Shown: positions 7,876 to 17,782, counted from the first letter of the stretch. The stretch is 64,000 nucleotides of DNA from JABACD01 sp047639675 (GCA_047639675.1 JBLIOI010000004.1:22129-86128); one strand, 5' to 3'. The notes: generated by a model from the letters alone, not told the origin. Numbers and translations: made by a program.

Positions 7876-8927
7876 GCGTGCGTTTAGTCGAATTGACCGC
7901 GTCAGGCTCGGGAGGCGTCAGCATCATCGCAGCTTTAGGTGAGGGTGCCTTCGAGTTCCTTGAGAGCTGGGGTGTGCCGGACTTGAAGGAGGGGGAGTTG
8001 CGCTTTGCACGACTTCGACTTGAAGGTGAAGTGATCGATGAGGCGCTCGTTTGTGCGCGTGCGAGGGATTGCGTTGAAGTTCATGTGCACGGTAGTCAGC
8101 CGTTGGTAAAGGCACTCTTGGCGCGACTGCAATTTGTGGAGGAAGCCGAGCGGTCGTTAGAAGATCGCGCGCAGGAACTCTTGACGCAAACGACCAGCGA
8201 CCTGGCCGCGCGAATCCTGCTGGACCAGGTGGAGGGTGCCCTGCGGCGTGAGCTTGAGGCATGGCCGAGTCTCTCGGAAACCGAACGCGAAGCGCGCCTC
8301 GACGAGTTGCTCGCTCGTTCGTACTCCGCTCGTTTCTTATTTGCGCCAGCGCGCGTGCTCTTGATGGGGCCGGTCAATGCGGGCAAATCGACTCTGTTCA
8401 ACTTGCTGGTTGGGGGCGAGCGTGTGATCACGAGTGCTGAAGAGGGGACGACTCGAGACTTGATTCAGGAGCGAGCTGAATTAGGCGGCTGGCCTCTTTT
8501 GCTCTGTGATAGCGCAGGGCTGCGTGACCTAGATGTGGCGGATCCTGGCACATTCGTGGAGCGCGCCGGATTCTCCGCTGCCCAGCGTGCGGCCCTCGAA
8601 GCTGATTTGATTTTGTGGTTGCGCCCGCCAGGCGCGCCGCCAGCACCGAAAGTGAGTGAGTGCGCAGCAATTCGCGAACTTGCGAGTTTCAGCGATCTGG
8701 AGGGCGGATCGGCCGATGGAATCAGCGCCCTGCACGAACCTCAGGCAGCACTCGAAAGGGTCTTGGCTGTGGTGTGCGAGGCGCTAGGGCTTCCAAGCAG
8801 TCCATGGACTGCGGGTCTCGCGGTGCTCTTTGACCGTCGAGATTGCGAGGCCCTTGCGTGCTGGAAAGGGCTCGATTCGAAACTCCTTTCCGAGACTATT
8901 GCTGTCTGGCTGGCGACAAGCCGTTGA
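7872..8927 (+). CDS. Shortened MnmE-like GTPase
   Basis: Related to MnmE/TrmE, which with MnmG modifies tRNA wobble uridines. The N-terminal TrmE-type region ends in ALVCARARDCVEVHVHG (about 58-74). A short helical part follows, then a G domain with G1 GPVNAGKS (166-173), G2 GTTRD (192-196) and G3 DSAGLRD (213-219). No NKxD follows; the corresponding place reads LRPPGAPPAP. The protein has 351 residues against about 450 for MnmE and ends WLATSR, without the C-terminal CxGK motif whose Cys is needed for tRNA modification. I infer a divergent paralog rather than the housekeeping enzyme. The start overlaps coaX by 4 nt. Confidence 0.75.
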   Translation: MSVRLVELTASGSGGVSIIAALGEGAFEFLESWGVPDLKEGELRFARLRLEGEVIDEALVCARARDCVEVHVHGSQPLVKALLARLQFVEEAERSLEDRAQELLTQTTSDLAARILLDQVEGALRRELEAWPSLSETEREARLDELLARSYSARFLFAPARVLLMGPVNAGKSTLFNLLVGGERVITSAEEGTTRDLIQERAELGGWPLLLCDSAGLRDLDVADPGTFVERAGFSAAQRAALEADLILWLRPPGAPPAPKVSECAAIRELASFSDLEGGSADGISALHEPQAALERVLAVVCEALGLPSSPWTAGLAVLFDRRDCEALACWKGLDSKLLSETIAVWLATSR

Positions 8928-8999
8928 TGGCTGAGACGGAATCACCTATGGTTCACACCTAAGACCGGAGCGCTTGTCCAGCGCACCACTGTCTTAGAA

Positions 9000-10352
9000 A
9001 TGCCGAAGCTACGCCACCTCATCTCCACCGACGACCTCTCCCTTGCGGAGATGGAAGCGCTGTTCGAGAGCGCTAAGGCTTTCGAGGCGGGCATTCGAGA
9101 TTGGCCCGACATGTGTCGTGGTCGGATCGCTGCGACGCTCTTCTATGAGCCCTCGACGCGCACGCGACTTTCGTTCGAGTCCGCTATGTTGCGGCTGGGT
9201 GGGGGAGTGATCACCGCTGCGGATATGGGTGTTTCTAGTGCCTCAAAAGGCGAGTCCTTAGCGGACACCTTTCGCGTCGTTTGCGGTTATGCCGACGCCC
9301 TGATCTTGCGGCACTCAAGCGAGGGCGCCGCGCGTTTGGCGGCGGAAGTTTCGTCGGTTCCTGTGATCAACGCGGGCGACGGAAGTCACGAGCATCCGAC
9401 GCAAACCCTTTGCGACCTTTACAGCTTGTGGACGGAACGCGGACGTATCGCCGGTCTTGATGTGGTCTTCGCAGGTGACTTGCGTTACAGCCGAACCGTC
9501 CATTCCTTCGCTTACGCTTTGGCTCGCTTCCGTGCGAACATCGTGTGTGTTCCGCAACCAGGCTTTGACTTGCCTGATTACGTAGTTCAGCGTTTGCGCG
9601 AAGAGTTTGGAGTGGAGCCAATCCGAGCCGAAGCCTCGAACCTCGGTGACTTGGCGGCCACCAGTGACGTCGTGTACTTGACGCCACAGAAACCGCACCA
9701 GTTGAGTTTGTTTACGGACCCCAAGGGACTCAGCGTTGGCAGTGTTGATGCGGTCTACATGACGCGCCCGCAAACAGAGCGCTTCGCGTCCGGCACGGAA
9801 CTCGACGAGACTAAGTACTTGCAGCTTGGTAAGCGACAGCTGGCTGCCGAGTCACTGCGCGACGCGGTCGTCATGCATCCCTTGCCGCGCCGCGATGAAA
9901 TTTCATCGGAGATCGATGAGGACCCGCGCTCGATTTACTTCAAGCAAGCGGCGCGTGGTGTGCCCATTCGTATGGCGATCTTGGCGGCCCTCTTGGGCAA
10001 GACCGATGTGCTTGCGGGTGTAAGTCCCGGTGAGTCACCGACTTGGCCTGCGCAAAAAATGGGCCTTGTGTGTGCCAATCTGAGCTGTATCTGCCATACG
10101 GAAGATCGCCACGTGGGCGTCCGGTTCCGTCTCGCTTCGAGGGTGCCGCTGCGCGCTTCGTGCCCCTACTGCTCCCAGGAAATCCCTTTCGCGGTGGTTG
10201 GATGTCTGGCGACTCAGCAATTCTATGCTCCGGATTCTCGCGAGCTTCGGAAAGTTCTTCCGGAACAAATGGTCTTTTTCAGGGACCAGATTCAGGCTGA
10301 AGGTGCTGGATTTAGCGCCCATCAGGCCTCGCCGCCCGCCCATCAGAGCTAG
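9000..10352 (+). CDS. pyrB: Aspartate carbamoyltransferase fused to a PyrI-type zinc domain
   Basis: Condenses carbamoyl phosphate and aspartate in pyrimidine synthesis. Residues 1 to about 338 are a full catalytic chain: carbamoyl-phosphate loop STRT (52-55), the second-site lysine in SASKGESLADT (Lys83), HPTQ (132-135) and HPLPR (293-297). A 110-residue C-terminal tail carries C358-x4-C363 and C388-x2-C391. This is the spacing pattern of the four zinc ligands in the PyrI regulatory chain, and ANLSCICHTE resembles the PyrI sequence around its first pair. The PyrI nucleotide-binding allosteric domain is missing. No pyrI or pyrC is nearby. Confidence 0.9.
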   Translation: MPKLRHLISTDDLSLAEMEALFESAKAFEAGIRDWPDMCRGRIAATLFYEPSTRTRLSFESAMLRLGGGVITAADMGVSSASKGESLADTFRVVCGYADALILRHSSEGAARLAAEVSSVPVINAGDGSHEHPTQTLCDLYSLWTERGRIAGLDVVFAGDLRYSRTVHSFAYALARFRANIVCVPQPGFDLPDYVVQRLREEFGVEPIRAEASNLGDLAATSDVVYLTPQKPHQLSLFTDPKGLSVGSVDAVYMTRPQTERFASGTELDETKYLQLGKRQLAAESLRDAVVMHPLPRRDEISSEIDEDPRSIYFKQAARGVPIRMAILAALLGKTDVLAGVSPGESPTWPAQKMGLVCANLSCICHTEDRHVGVRFRLASRVPLRASCPYCSQEIPFAVVGCLATQQFYAPDSRELRKVLPEQMVFFRDQIQAEGAGFSAHQASPPAHQS

Positions 10353-10843
10353 TAGGCCTATTTGAGCGGTTTGTGCACATCCGCACGGGAGACGAGTATG
10401 CCAGGGGGAAGTCGCACGAAAGTAAGCTGGGTTGGTCTTGAAACCTCATCGGTGAAGGCGACTATGTCGTTGGTAGGATAGGCTTTAGGGCACGCCTCCG
10501 GCTTCTTGCTGTTTGTGGCATGGAGTTTGATGGTGTGCGGTGACTAGGAGTGTTTCTCCTGATCACGTTGCTGGTCGATATCCCCCGACTGGCACCAAAC
10601 TCTTTTTCAACTCGTTAGCCTCACTTTTCCTCCTGAATTCGTCTTCGACGGGCCCAGGTGAAATTGACAGGGATAATTAGAGTCCAGCGCGGCTCGGACT
10701 TGACCCACGAAGTTCGCCCGCGAGAATACCTGGACTCGAAATCCCCGATATTCAAAAGCTCCTTATGTGGATCCCAGGTGGGATCTACCGGGGGGTGGTG
10801 AGCGCTAGCAGCTCTCAACGAAGCACCCGACTTTCTCTCAAGC
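10353..10843. other. 491-bp intergenic region
   Basis: Lies between pyrB and the first giant lipoprotein gene. It holds a start-less open frame on the minus strand (separate entry) and short inverted repeats: AGGAG/CTCCT at 10546-10560 and GATCCC/GGGATC near 10770. TTGACA occurs at about 10664, but I find no convincing -10 at the right distance. I see no RNA gene. Confidence 0.4.
10358..10543 (-). pseudogene. Possible gene remnant, open frame without a start
   Basis: On the minus strand, 61 codons are open between two TAG stops. The predicted peptide looks protein-like (AYPTNDIVAFTDEVSRPTQL, then TFVRLPPGILVS), but no usable start codon lies in the N-terminal half. I do not recognise it. It may be the tail of a decayed gene, or an open frame by chance. 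Confidence 0.2.
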
Positions 10844-13800
10844 ATGAACCGGCAAGTCATGAAGATGCAATCCAGCTCATCCCTCTCAATAACTGCTCAC
10901 AGCAGCCTTTCCTCAACGCGTCGTGCTCTTATGGGCGGCGCTATCCTCACGGCTGGCCTTCTGGGCGGTTGTGGCGGTGGAAGTCCTGCTCCGCTTATCT
11001 CCGAAAACGCTGGCGAGGTCCTCGCTCAGGCGGACACCTCGATCGGTTCTTCGGTTCTGATCGGCGAGTCACACTTCGGCGGCGAAAAGAGCAATTTGGG
11101 AATCGTCGCCACGTATTGGGGGCGCTTAGTCAGTGTCGCTGATTCCACCGATGGTGGTACTACGAGTGACGGAGTCAAGCTGCGTGATTTTGTCATCAGC
11201 AACTCGATTCGTGACCTGTCTGTGTTCCAGCCGAGCATCGGTGGTTCGATGGTCTTCCAGATGACGCGCAATGTCATCACGGACGCAACGACCCTGTTGA
11301 TTCCTGCTGCGCTGGGGACCGTGCGCTTCAACGAAGCCTTGGTCTTCCTCGAGTCGAACTTGACTCCGGTTAGCGATCACGGTTTGGGCACCAACGAAAC
11401 GGCTCCCTTCTCTATGGTTCCGCGGAACTCCGCGATTGTCATGCGCTTCGACGACTTGCTCGAGCCGCATTACACAAACGGCGAATGGAAAGATCTCGCC
11501 GGCGGCGGTGTGGTGAACCCCACGACTGGTCAGCTCAATCAGGAGCTCCTCAAGGTTCGAGTGAATTATCCGCCGGTGGATACCTTTACCTCGCGAACCA
11601 TTGTCGACCCGAACCACGGCGACCTCTTCGATGCTGACAATAATGGGATCGCCGAGTTCTACTCGACTCGTCTCATCATCAGCACGACCGTGAGCACGAT
11701 TCAGTCGCAGGTTTCGAACCCGCCGCTCGCGATCAACACGATCGGTTTGCCGCCGAGTACTGGTTTGTCGAGTTCCAACTTGGTTCTTCGGGTTCCGACT
11801 GCCCTGAACCCCTCTGTGGGTCAGACTCAGGTTCTTCGCAACCTCTCGGGCCACCCGGTTTCCTTCTCAAGCAACGGGTCGACGAGCACCAGTTCTGGAA
11901 CTCTCGACGTGGTGCGCGCTCTGCGCTCTGGCGGAACAGAGACTAGCGATGCCAACAACGGTTTCTTGCTCGACGAAGATGCTCCGGCGCTGCTTGGTGA
12001 CCTGGCTATCTTCGTCAGCGGCACCCCGACCCAGCCCGATCCCGTCAACGAGCCCCAACGCTACCGCATTCCGACCATGGCTTTCTCCGTGGTGGGTTGT
12101 GCTCCGGGGATTCCCACGGGCGAATCTTCCAGCCTGAAGATCGGCGACGTCATCGTTCTGAACAACGTCAGCTCAGTGGTCGTCTTCGCCGGTAACGGCG
12201 GTTCGGTGATCAACAATGTATTGGTGGACGTGCTGGCTCCGGTTGGCGGCGTGCTCCTCGCGGGTACCGGACGCTTGCAGACTCCCTACGTCACCAACGA
12301 TGTGGCCGACTGCTTCGTAACCTTCTCACCGACCGCGATCACGGCTCCGAGCACGGGCATAGCGACCAACGCTCAGGTCATCATTCGCTTCAGCGAGCCG
12401 ATGGACCCGGCGACAATTCGCCCATTCGACTCGATGACGATCAAGCGAGTCCTCGGCGAGGCAGACCCCTACGAGTATGTGATCGGAACGATCGCGCCCT
12501 CGGCGGACCTTCGCAGCTTCTCCTTCTCGCATACTCAGAATCCTTTCAACCACCTCCAGGGCGCGGCCGAACAGTACTTCCTCGCAATTAGCGGTGGAGC
12601 TGCGGGACCGCGGGACTTGGCTGGAAACGAGCTCGCGAACCCCCTGGCGGACGAAGTTTCCTTCACGATCAACCCGGCAGCGCCTAGCAGCGTCAATGGC
12701 GGCTTCGTGATGCGCTTCGGCTCGGCCAATGAGTTCTACGGCGACAATTTCGGCGAGCTGCGCGACTTCCAGATTTTGTACGACCCGATCAACGAGCGCA
12801 TCAAGCCTCGGCCGGTGAGTCGCTTCGATGTGGCAGCGGACCGCAACCACCCGTTGCCTGCAGTCATGACGCAGTTCACTCCTGGTGTCCAGACACCGCT
12901 TTCGAAGCTTGGTTCGAAGCTTCAGACGATCTGGCGCTACGTGGACATGGGCTTCTCGATTTCGGACGAGTCCAACTTCAACATGGATGTAGAGGGCATC
13001 TCCTGGGCGCCCGTTGGCGGAAGTGTTGTGACCGACACCTACGACGAGTTCATGATGATCCTTTCGCACTCCAGGTTCCTACCGGACGAGATCTTGGATC
13101 CGGGTAGCGGATTCCCCATCTACCCCAACTCGGGATTGAAGGGCAACAGCTACGCGAACAACTTCGCTGACGCGATCAAGGACCCTGGCACCTTGGTGCA
13201 CGAGAAACCGAAGGGCTACACAGTCAACCCGGCTAACCTCTACGTAGCGAGCTCGGGCACTTCGATGTTGCCCTTCCCCATGAACCAGACGGACCAAGGT
13301 GTCTCGCCTGAAGAATTCCATTACTACACTTGGCGTGATACGGCCCTGACGGCTCTCGGCGGCCCCTCTGGGTTCGGAGCGCTGTTGGAGCAAGAAGACC
13401 TTATTCTCAACGGGGCCACTGGCACTACGGCGAAGACCTACACCAGGGATAATGTTGCAACCGTTGGCTTGCCGCTCTTGATGGAATTCCGTTGCTACGC
13501 TGCGGATGAGGCCTCGGGTCTCAACTCCTTCGACATTTCATTGGCGGCCAACTCGTCACCGACTCCGAACTTCCGAGCCTTCTCAACGGGTGGTTATGAT
13601 GCGAGTGGGACACCTCAGCCCTTGGATCCGGACACGGATAGCTCAGCTCATGGTGGGTACAACCCGACCAGTAACCCCCCCGGAGCACCGACCCCCGGTG
13701 TGGACAACTCGTTCTACATCGGCGAGCTGGCGCTCGTGACGCGGGTCAGCCGGGCTCACACGATCTGGTTCGATACGAACTTCACTCGCTCTACTTTCTT

Positions 13801-14131
13801 GCAGCCGATCATCGAGCCTGCGCTGCAGCCCTCGGGGGCCTCTGTGGTCTTGGCCTACCGAGGAGCAGTCAACATTACCGGCGACAACAACGCGAGCAAC
13901 ATTGGCACCGACTCGGCGGCTTTGGGCGCCTACGGGGATCCCGTGGTTGGTGCTAACGGAGTCGGATCGCCGAACCTCTTCGGTTCGGGCGAATGGGTGA
14001 ATGACATCACGCAGTTGAACAATTCTAAGTTGCTTCAGGTCCGTATTTCATTCCTGTCCAACCCGGTTACTGGACAAACGGCCTCACTCGATTCCTTGGC
14101 ATTCGCCTACTTCGACGCTGACGCGAATTAA
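10844..14131 (+). CDS. Giant lipoprotein with SbsA Ig-like (Big_5) domain, 1
   Basis: Predicted exported lipoprotein of 1095 residues. The N-terminus has a twin-Arg STRRALMGG, a hydrophobic stretch and the lipobox LGGC (Cys43), so Tat export followed by lipidation is plausible. A bacterial Ig-like segment is recognisable near NAQVIIRFSEPMDPATIR, ending in GPRDLAGNELANPL. The rest is Ser/Thr/Gly-rich and beta-rich, without catalytic motifs I recognise. ATG 10844 is used; ATG 10859 is an alternative. It begins a tandem of three related lipoprotein genes just before prepilin peptidase, suggesting a cell-surface or pilus-associated role. Function unknown. Confidence 0.75.
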   Translation: MNRQVMKMQSSSSLSITAHSSLSSTRRALMGGAILTAGLLGGCGGGSPAPLISENAGEVLAQADTSIGSSVLIGESHFGGEKSNLGIVATYWGRLVSVADSTDGGTTSDGVKLRDFVISNSIRDLSVFQPSIGGSMVFQMTRNVITDATTLLIPAALGTVRFNEALVFLESNLTPVSDHGLGTNETAPFSMVPRNSAIVMRFDDLLEPHYTNGEWKDLAGGGVVNPTTGQLNQELLKVRVNYPPVDTFTSRTIVDPNHGDLFDADNNGIAEFYSTRLIISTTVSTIQSQVSNPPLAINTIGLPPSTGLSSSNLVLRVPTALNPSVGQTQVLRNLSGHPVSFSSNGSTSTSSGTLDVVRALRSGGTETSDANNGFLLDEDAPALLGDLAIFVSGTPTQPDPVNEPQRYRIPTMAFSVVGCAPGIPTGESSSLKIGDVIVLNNVSSVVVFAGNGGSVINNVLVDVLAPVGGVLLAGTGRLQTPYVTNDVADCFVTFSPTAITAPSTGIATNAQVIIRFSEPMDPATIRPFDSMTIKRVLGEADPYEYVIGTIAPSADLRSFSFSHTQNPFNHLQGAAEQYFLAISGGAAGPRDLAGNELANPLADEVSFTINPAAPSSVNGGFVMRFGSANEFYGDNFGELRDFQILYDPINERIKPRPVSRFDVAADRNHPLPAVMTQFTPGVQTPLSKLGSKLQTIWRYVDMGFSISDESNFNMDVEGISWAPVGGSVVTDTYDEFMMILSHSRFLPDEILDPGSGFPIYPNSGLKGNSYANNFADAIKDPGTLVHEKPKGYTVNPANLYVASSGTSMLPFPMNQTDQGVSPEEFHYYTWRDTALTALGGPSGFGALLEQEDLILNGATGTTAKTYTRDNVATVGLPLLMEFRCYAADEASGLNSFDISLAANSSPTPNFRAFSTGGYDASGTPQPLDPDTDSSAHGGYNPTSNPPGAPTPGVDNSFYIGELALVTRVSRAHTIWFDTNFTRSTFLQPIIEPALQPSGASVVLAYRGAVNITGDNNASNIGTDSAALGAYGDPVVGANGVGSPNLFGSGEWVNDITQLNNSKLLQVRISFLSNPVTGQTASLDSLAFAYFDADAN

Positions 14132-14305
14132 TGGATCGCGCGTTTGATCAACATCACGATCAACACGCGCAGATCTTCTTCATAGAGGGCGATGTACGCT
14201 CCATCCCTTGGGGGTGGGGCACCCTCACCCAAGCGAATCATCAGTCAACACCTCCGGGCAAGTTCCGTCCGAGCCCCGCAAGGGCCCCCTCCTCACCGAA
14301 ACGAT

Positions 14306-17300
14306 ATGACTTTTCCTACTTGCAACGCTGGCCGCAAGCTGACCAATCTTATCTGGGTACCTACCCTTGGACTACCGCTTCTGCTTGCCGGGTGTTCCGG
14401 CGGTAGTACATCTGCGGATGCCATCGGTTCCTCCGGCGGCGCCTTCCAACTTGCGAGTACGTCGATCGAGAACGGCACGGTTTGGCAAATCAACCGCCCG
14501 ATCAAGCTGACGTTCACCGCTGCGGTGGATTTTAGCACGGTCAACTTGAACACAATCAGTATTCAAGAGTTGAGTGGTGCTCCGGCCGTGGGGGAGTTTG
14601 TAGCCGTTTCCGGCGACCCCAAGTCGGTCCTCTTTCAACCGGTATGCCCGGCATTGGAGGACTTTAGCGATGCAGGCTTGAAGCCTGGCGGCGTGAACTA
14701 CCAATTGAATGTGCCGATGGTCAGCAGCGGCTCAAACACGGTGTACTCGACGGGCGGCAAGCCCCTAAGCTTGGGGTGGACGCGAACATTCAGCACTCCG
14801 ACCTCGGCCGCGCTGACGGATATTTTCCTCGATCCCGTGCCTGGGCCGGCGTTGCCCCTCATTATTCCTGGATCGGGAAGCTTGATCCGTGCCGGGAACA
14901 CTTCCCAAGGGGCTGATGAGATTGACACCTACTTCCAACTGAACACGGATGGCTCGGGTTCGTTACCCCTTGGATTCTTGGTCAGCAACAATTTCTACAG
15001 CGACCCCGCCACCCAAGTTGGCTTTCACGTGCGCTTCGACCAGCCCGTGAATCCGAAGAGCGAGAACATCAACTCGAACCGTTTGCGGATGGAATTCTCC
15101 GCCGACGGATTTGTTTGGAACGAGATGACCACGGAGGTGTTCCTTGAGAGCAACTGCGTTGGAACCGGCGCATCCGTGCTTATTACGCCTGTGGGTATCC
15201 TGCCTCAGGGCAGCGCAATGCGCATCGTCGTGACGACCGAGTTTGAGGACCTGGTTGGCGATCGTAACTTGAGCCAGGTGGATCAGTTGATGAACATGAC
15301 GGCCGACTCGGTCATGAGCGGCGGTTCGCCGGTAGAGACTGCAGACGAAGTGCTGGACGAGTACCTGGACATTCGCTTTCAGGACGCGACTTCTTCGCTC
15401 GGCTTCCCAGCGGCGGACTGGGGCGGTGGCAGCCTAGAGGCTTCCTTTGGCTTTGACGGCACCGGCGGTCCCGGCGGCACCTTCGACCTCAAGATTCCGG
15501 AGAACCAAGAGGTGGTCTTCGACACCACCTCGACCATTTTCACGGGTGGGCCGAACTTCGTGGGTACCACTACGCAGCTAGCTCTTGGTGGACGTCTCGA
15601 CGTCCGCAACCTTTGGGTTCCGGCTAGCGCGACTTTGCGAATTCAGGGCCCCAACGCGGCCAAGATTGTCGCGACGGGATTTGTGCGAATCGAAGGCGTG
15701 ATCAAGGTCAACGGTGGCAACGCCAAATCGGTCTTCACATTGAACACCCCTGTCATTCCGGAAACCGGCGGCGCAGGCCAAGCTGGCGGCGGTGCAGGTG
15801 GAACGGGTAGCTTCCTAACCAGCGTGGTTACACCGCGCGGCGGCAACGGCCAAGGCGCCTTTGGTGCGGCAGGCTTCGGTGGCGAGGGCGGCGAGGCCGG
15901 TTGGACGACTCTAAGCGGCGCAAACGGTATCAACCGTCGAGCCGCTGGAGGCGGGGGCGGAGTCTTTGGCAAGAACCAAGAGATTGAGATCTCGACCATG
16001 ACCGGTCCTGTGCTCTGTCTCGATCAAGCGATATTCGGTCTGGACGCGGAGAGTGGCTTTCCCGGACACGACAACGCTTTGTCCTCCCAGGGGAATCACA
16101 TTCCCTATGGCGGCCATGCTGGCCCCGGTCCTTTCGGCATTAGCGCAACGGGCGTAGATGACTTCTTTGGGATCAAGGTCTCGAACGAAGGTGTTATGGG
16201 GCTGGAGACATTGATTCGCGGCGAGCTGACTCGTCCCACCGGCGGCTCCGGCGGCGGTGCTGGCGGCGACGGGACCTTCGTAACTGAAAAAGTCGGCACC
16301 TACCCGCCTCCCTATCTACAAAACAACCACCAGGACAAGGGCGCCGGCGGCGGCGGCGGTGCAGGTGCAGTGTCGTTATTGGCCCTTGGGGATATTCGCT
16401 TTGAAGGCTCTGGCCGCATCGAGGCAATCGGTGGCTTTGGTAACGGCGGCGAGAACACCAGCGGCGTCAACCGTGTCGGCGGAGGCTCCGGTGGAGGCTC
16501 CGGCGGTCACGTGATCTTGCAGACTGCAGGACGGATTGACTTGACGATGTTGACCGCTCAAAACACTTTGGCGATCAATGCGCGTGGCGGCCAAGGTGGA
16601 GCTGGTGCTGGCAACAATGGTGGCGTTGGTTCGACATCAGGGGAAACCACGACTCTGAAGGATGCTCTGCACATTGGAACGAATAATGGTAACGGGGTCG
16701 ATAACCCCTGGGTGGTCTTGAATTCCGATTGCTACGACGAGGTATTCGTGAACGGCCAAACGCAAGTCATTCGGGCCGCAGGTGGCGACGGTGGACCGGG
16801 TCTTGTCCAGTTCCATGTGGGTAACCTGACGGACGACGTACTGTATTCGGGCAGCGGCAACAATGTTGAGACTCTGCGTAACGATGTGCAGCCCGTGCCC
16901 CACGGGTACAACGCCGTCGACGAAGCTTGGGACGACCACTTGTTGCCCGATTTCGGTTCAACTTCAGTTGGACAGTCGAAGTGGATCTCAATCGGTGATG
17001 CTACGGTCCAGCCGGGTACACAGGCCCTGGGCGTCCTCGGATTTCTCTGGGACGGCACGGACACAGGTACTGGACGGGTCGAAAGCACGGGTGGTGTCGT
17101 CGACTCTCTTCCCGCTCTGTTGACCGCAGCAGCTCCGATCCTCGATGTGACGGATCCGACCGACTACACGTTATTGTTGGACGCTGCTTCCCTCGCTGGC
17201 GGTTCTGACGGGATCTACCTCTTCAATCCGAACCTCGTTCGCAACTTTGCCTTGGTGATTGGAGCGGAGACGTTCTATGTCGCTAGCGCGACTTTCAACG

Positions 17301-17680
17301 AGGCGACGGACGATCTGGTTCTCGTTGTCGACAGCTCTGGATCGAGCTTGACTGGGGCCACGGGAGCTGTCGAATTGCGTCCGCGTTACTTAGGCATCTC
17401 GACAGCTGGCGATCAGGACTCACTGACTTCCAACGCCTACGTGCAGGTTGACTTTGATCTCATGGCGATCGATCCTGACAACGAGGCAAACATCTCGACG
17501 ACTGGATTCGTTCCGAACTTGGCGGGCGAGGATTTGAATGCTCTTGGTATTGACCCCAGCCACATCATCCGCTTCATGCGTTACCGCGTGACCTTCGACA
17601 TCACCCAAGGTGGTGCTCCCCTGAGTGCGAACTCGCCGCGTCCGAGCGTCGACTTCTTACGCATGCCGTTCCGCTTCTAG
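14306..17680 (+). CDS. Giant Gly-rich lipoprotein with Ig-like domain, 2
   Basis: Predicted lipoprotein of 1124 residues. I start it at ATG 14306 because this gives a short signal peptide ending LLLAGC (Cys30); the longer in-frame extension to 14192 adds a Pro-rich piece unlike a signal. An Ig-like SbsA segment comes first (IKLTFTAAVDFSTVNLNTI). The middle (about 430-830) contains repeated beta-strand units such as LDVRNLWVPASATLRIQG followed by very Gly-rich blocks (GGAGQAGGGAGG). It shares this layout with the proteins at 17861 and 31123. No enzyme motif is visible. Confidence 0.78.
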   Translation: MTFPTCNAGRKLTNLIWVPTLGLPLLLAGCSGGSTSADAIGSSGGAFQLASTSIENGTVWQINRPIKLTFTAAVDFSTVNLNTISIQELSGAPAVGEFVAVSGDPKSVLFQPVCPALEDFSDAGLKPGGVNYQLNVPMVSSGSNTVYSTGGKPLSLGWTRTFSTPTSAALTDIFLDPVPGPALPLIIPGSGSLIRAGNTSQGADEIDTYFQLNTDGSGSLPLGFLVSNNFYSDPATQVGFHVRFDQPVNPKSENINSNRLRMEFSADGFVWNEMTTEVFLESNCVGTGASVLITPVGILPQGSAMRIVVTTEFEDLVGDRNLSQVDQLMNMTADSVMSGGSPVETADEVLDEYLDIRFQDATSSLGFPAADWGGGSLEASFGFDGTGGPGGTFDLKIPENQEVVFDTTSTIFTGGPNFVGTTTQLALGGRLDVRNLWVPASATLRIQGPNAAKIVATGFVRIEGVIKVNGGNAKSVFTLNTPVIPETGGAGQAGGGAGGTGSFLTSVVTPRGGNGQGAFGAAGFGGEGGEAGWTTLSGANGINRRAAGGGGGVFGKNQEIEISTMTGPVLCLDQAIFGLDAESGFPGHDNALSSQGNHIPYGGHAGPGPFGISATGVDDFFGIKVSNEGVMGLETLIRGELTRPTGGSGGGAGGDGTFVTEKVGTYPPPYLQNNHQDKGAGGGGGAGAVSLLALGDIRFEGSGRIEAIGGFGNGGENTSGVNRVGGGSGGGSGGHVILQTAGRIDLTMLTAQNTLAINARGGQGGAGAGNNGGVGSTSGETTTLKDALHIGTNNGNGVDNPWVVLNSDCYDEVFVNGQTQVIRAAGGDGGPGLVQFHVGNLTDDVLYSGSGNNVETLRNDVQPVPHGYNAVDEAWDDHLLPDFGSTSVGQSKWISIGDATVQPGTQALGVLGFLWDGTDTGTGRVESTGGVVDSLPALLTAAAPILDVTDPTDYTLLLDAASLAGGSDGIYLFNPNLVRNFALVIGAETFYVASATFNEATDDLVLVVDSSGSSLTGATGAVELRPRYLGISTAGDQDSLTSNAYVQVDFDLMAIDPDNEANISTTGFVPNLAGEDLNALGIDPSHIIRFMRYRVTFDITQGGAPLSANSPRPSVDFLRMPFRF

Positions 17681-17745
17681 GAGTCGGACCGGAATCTCAA
17701 TCCGCCCGACCCGCATGGGGGAGAGGGGTTTTGGAGAACGATTTC

Positions 17746-17782
17746 ACAGCGGCGCCGAGGGCTTTGCCTTCGGTGCCGCTGT
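17746..17782 (+). terminator. 17-bp hairpin after lipoprotein 2
   Basis: ACAGCGGCGCCGAGGGC pairs with GCCTTCGGTGCCGCTGT around a TTT loop, with two G-U wobbles. The tail CTCATTCTG is only moderately T-rich. It most likely terminates the transcript of the lipoprotein gene ending at 17680. Confidence 0.55.

Noticed and set aside
12326..13069. 247-codon antisense frame in giant lipoprotein 1
   Set aside because: His/Arg/Val-rich, no domain; shadow of the lipoprotein gene.
14131..14406. 91-codon frame between lipoproteins 1 and 2
   Set aside because: Starts on the upstream stop and overlaps the signal peptide of lipoprotein 2; low-complexity, no features.
15760..16620. Gly-rich coding repeats as a possible CRISPR or tandem-repeat array
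   Set aside because: The repetition is at the protein level (GGX units) with no regular DNA repeat-spacer structure.
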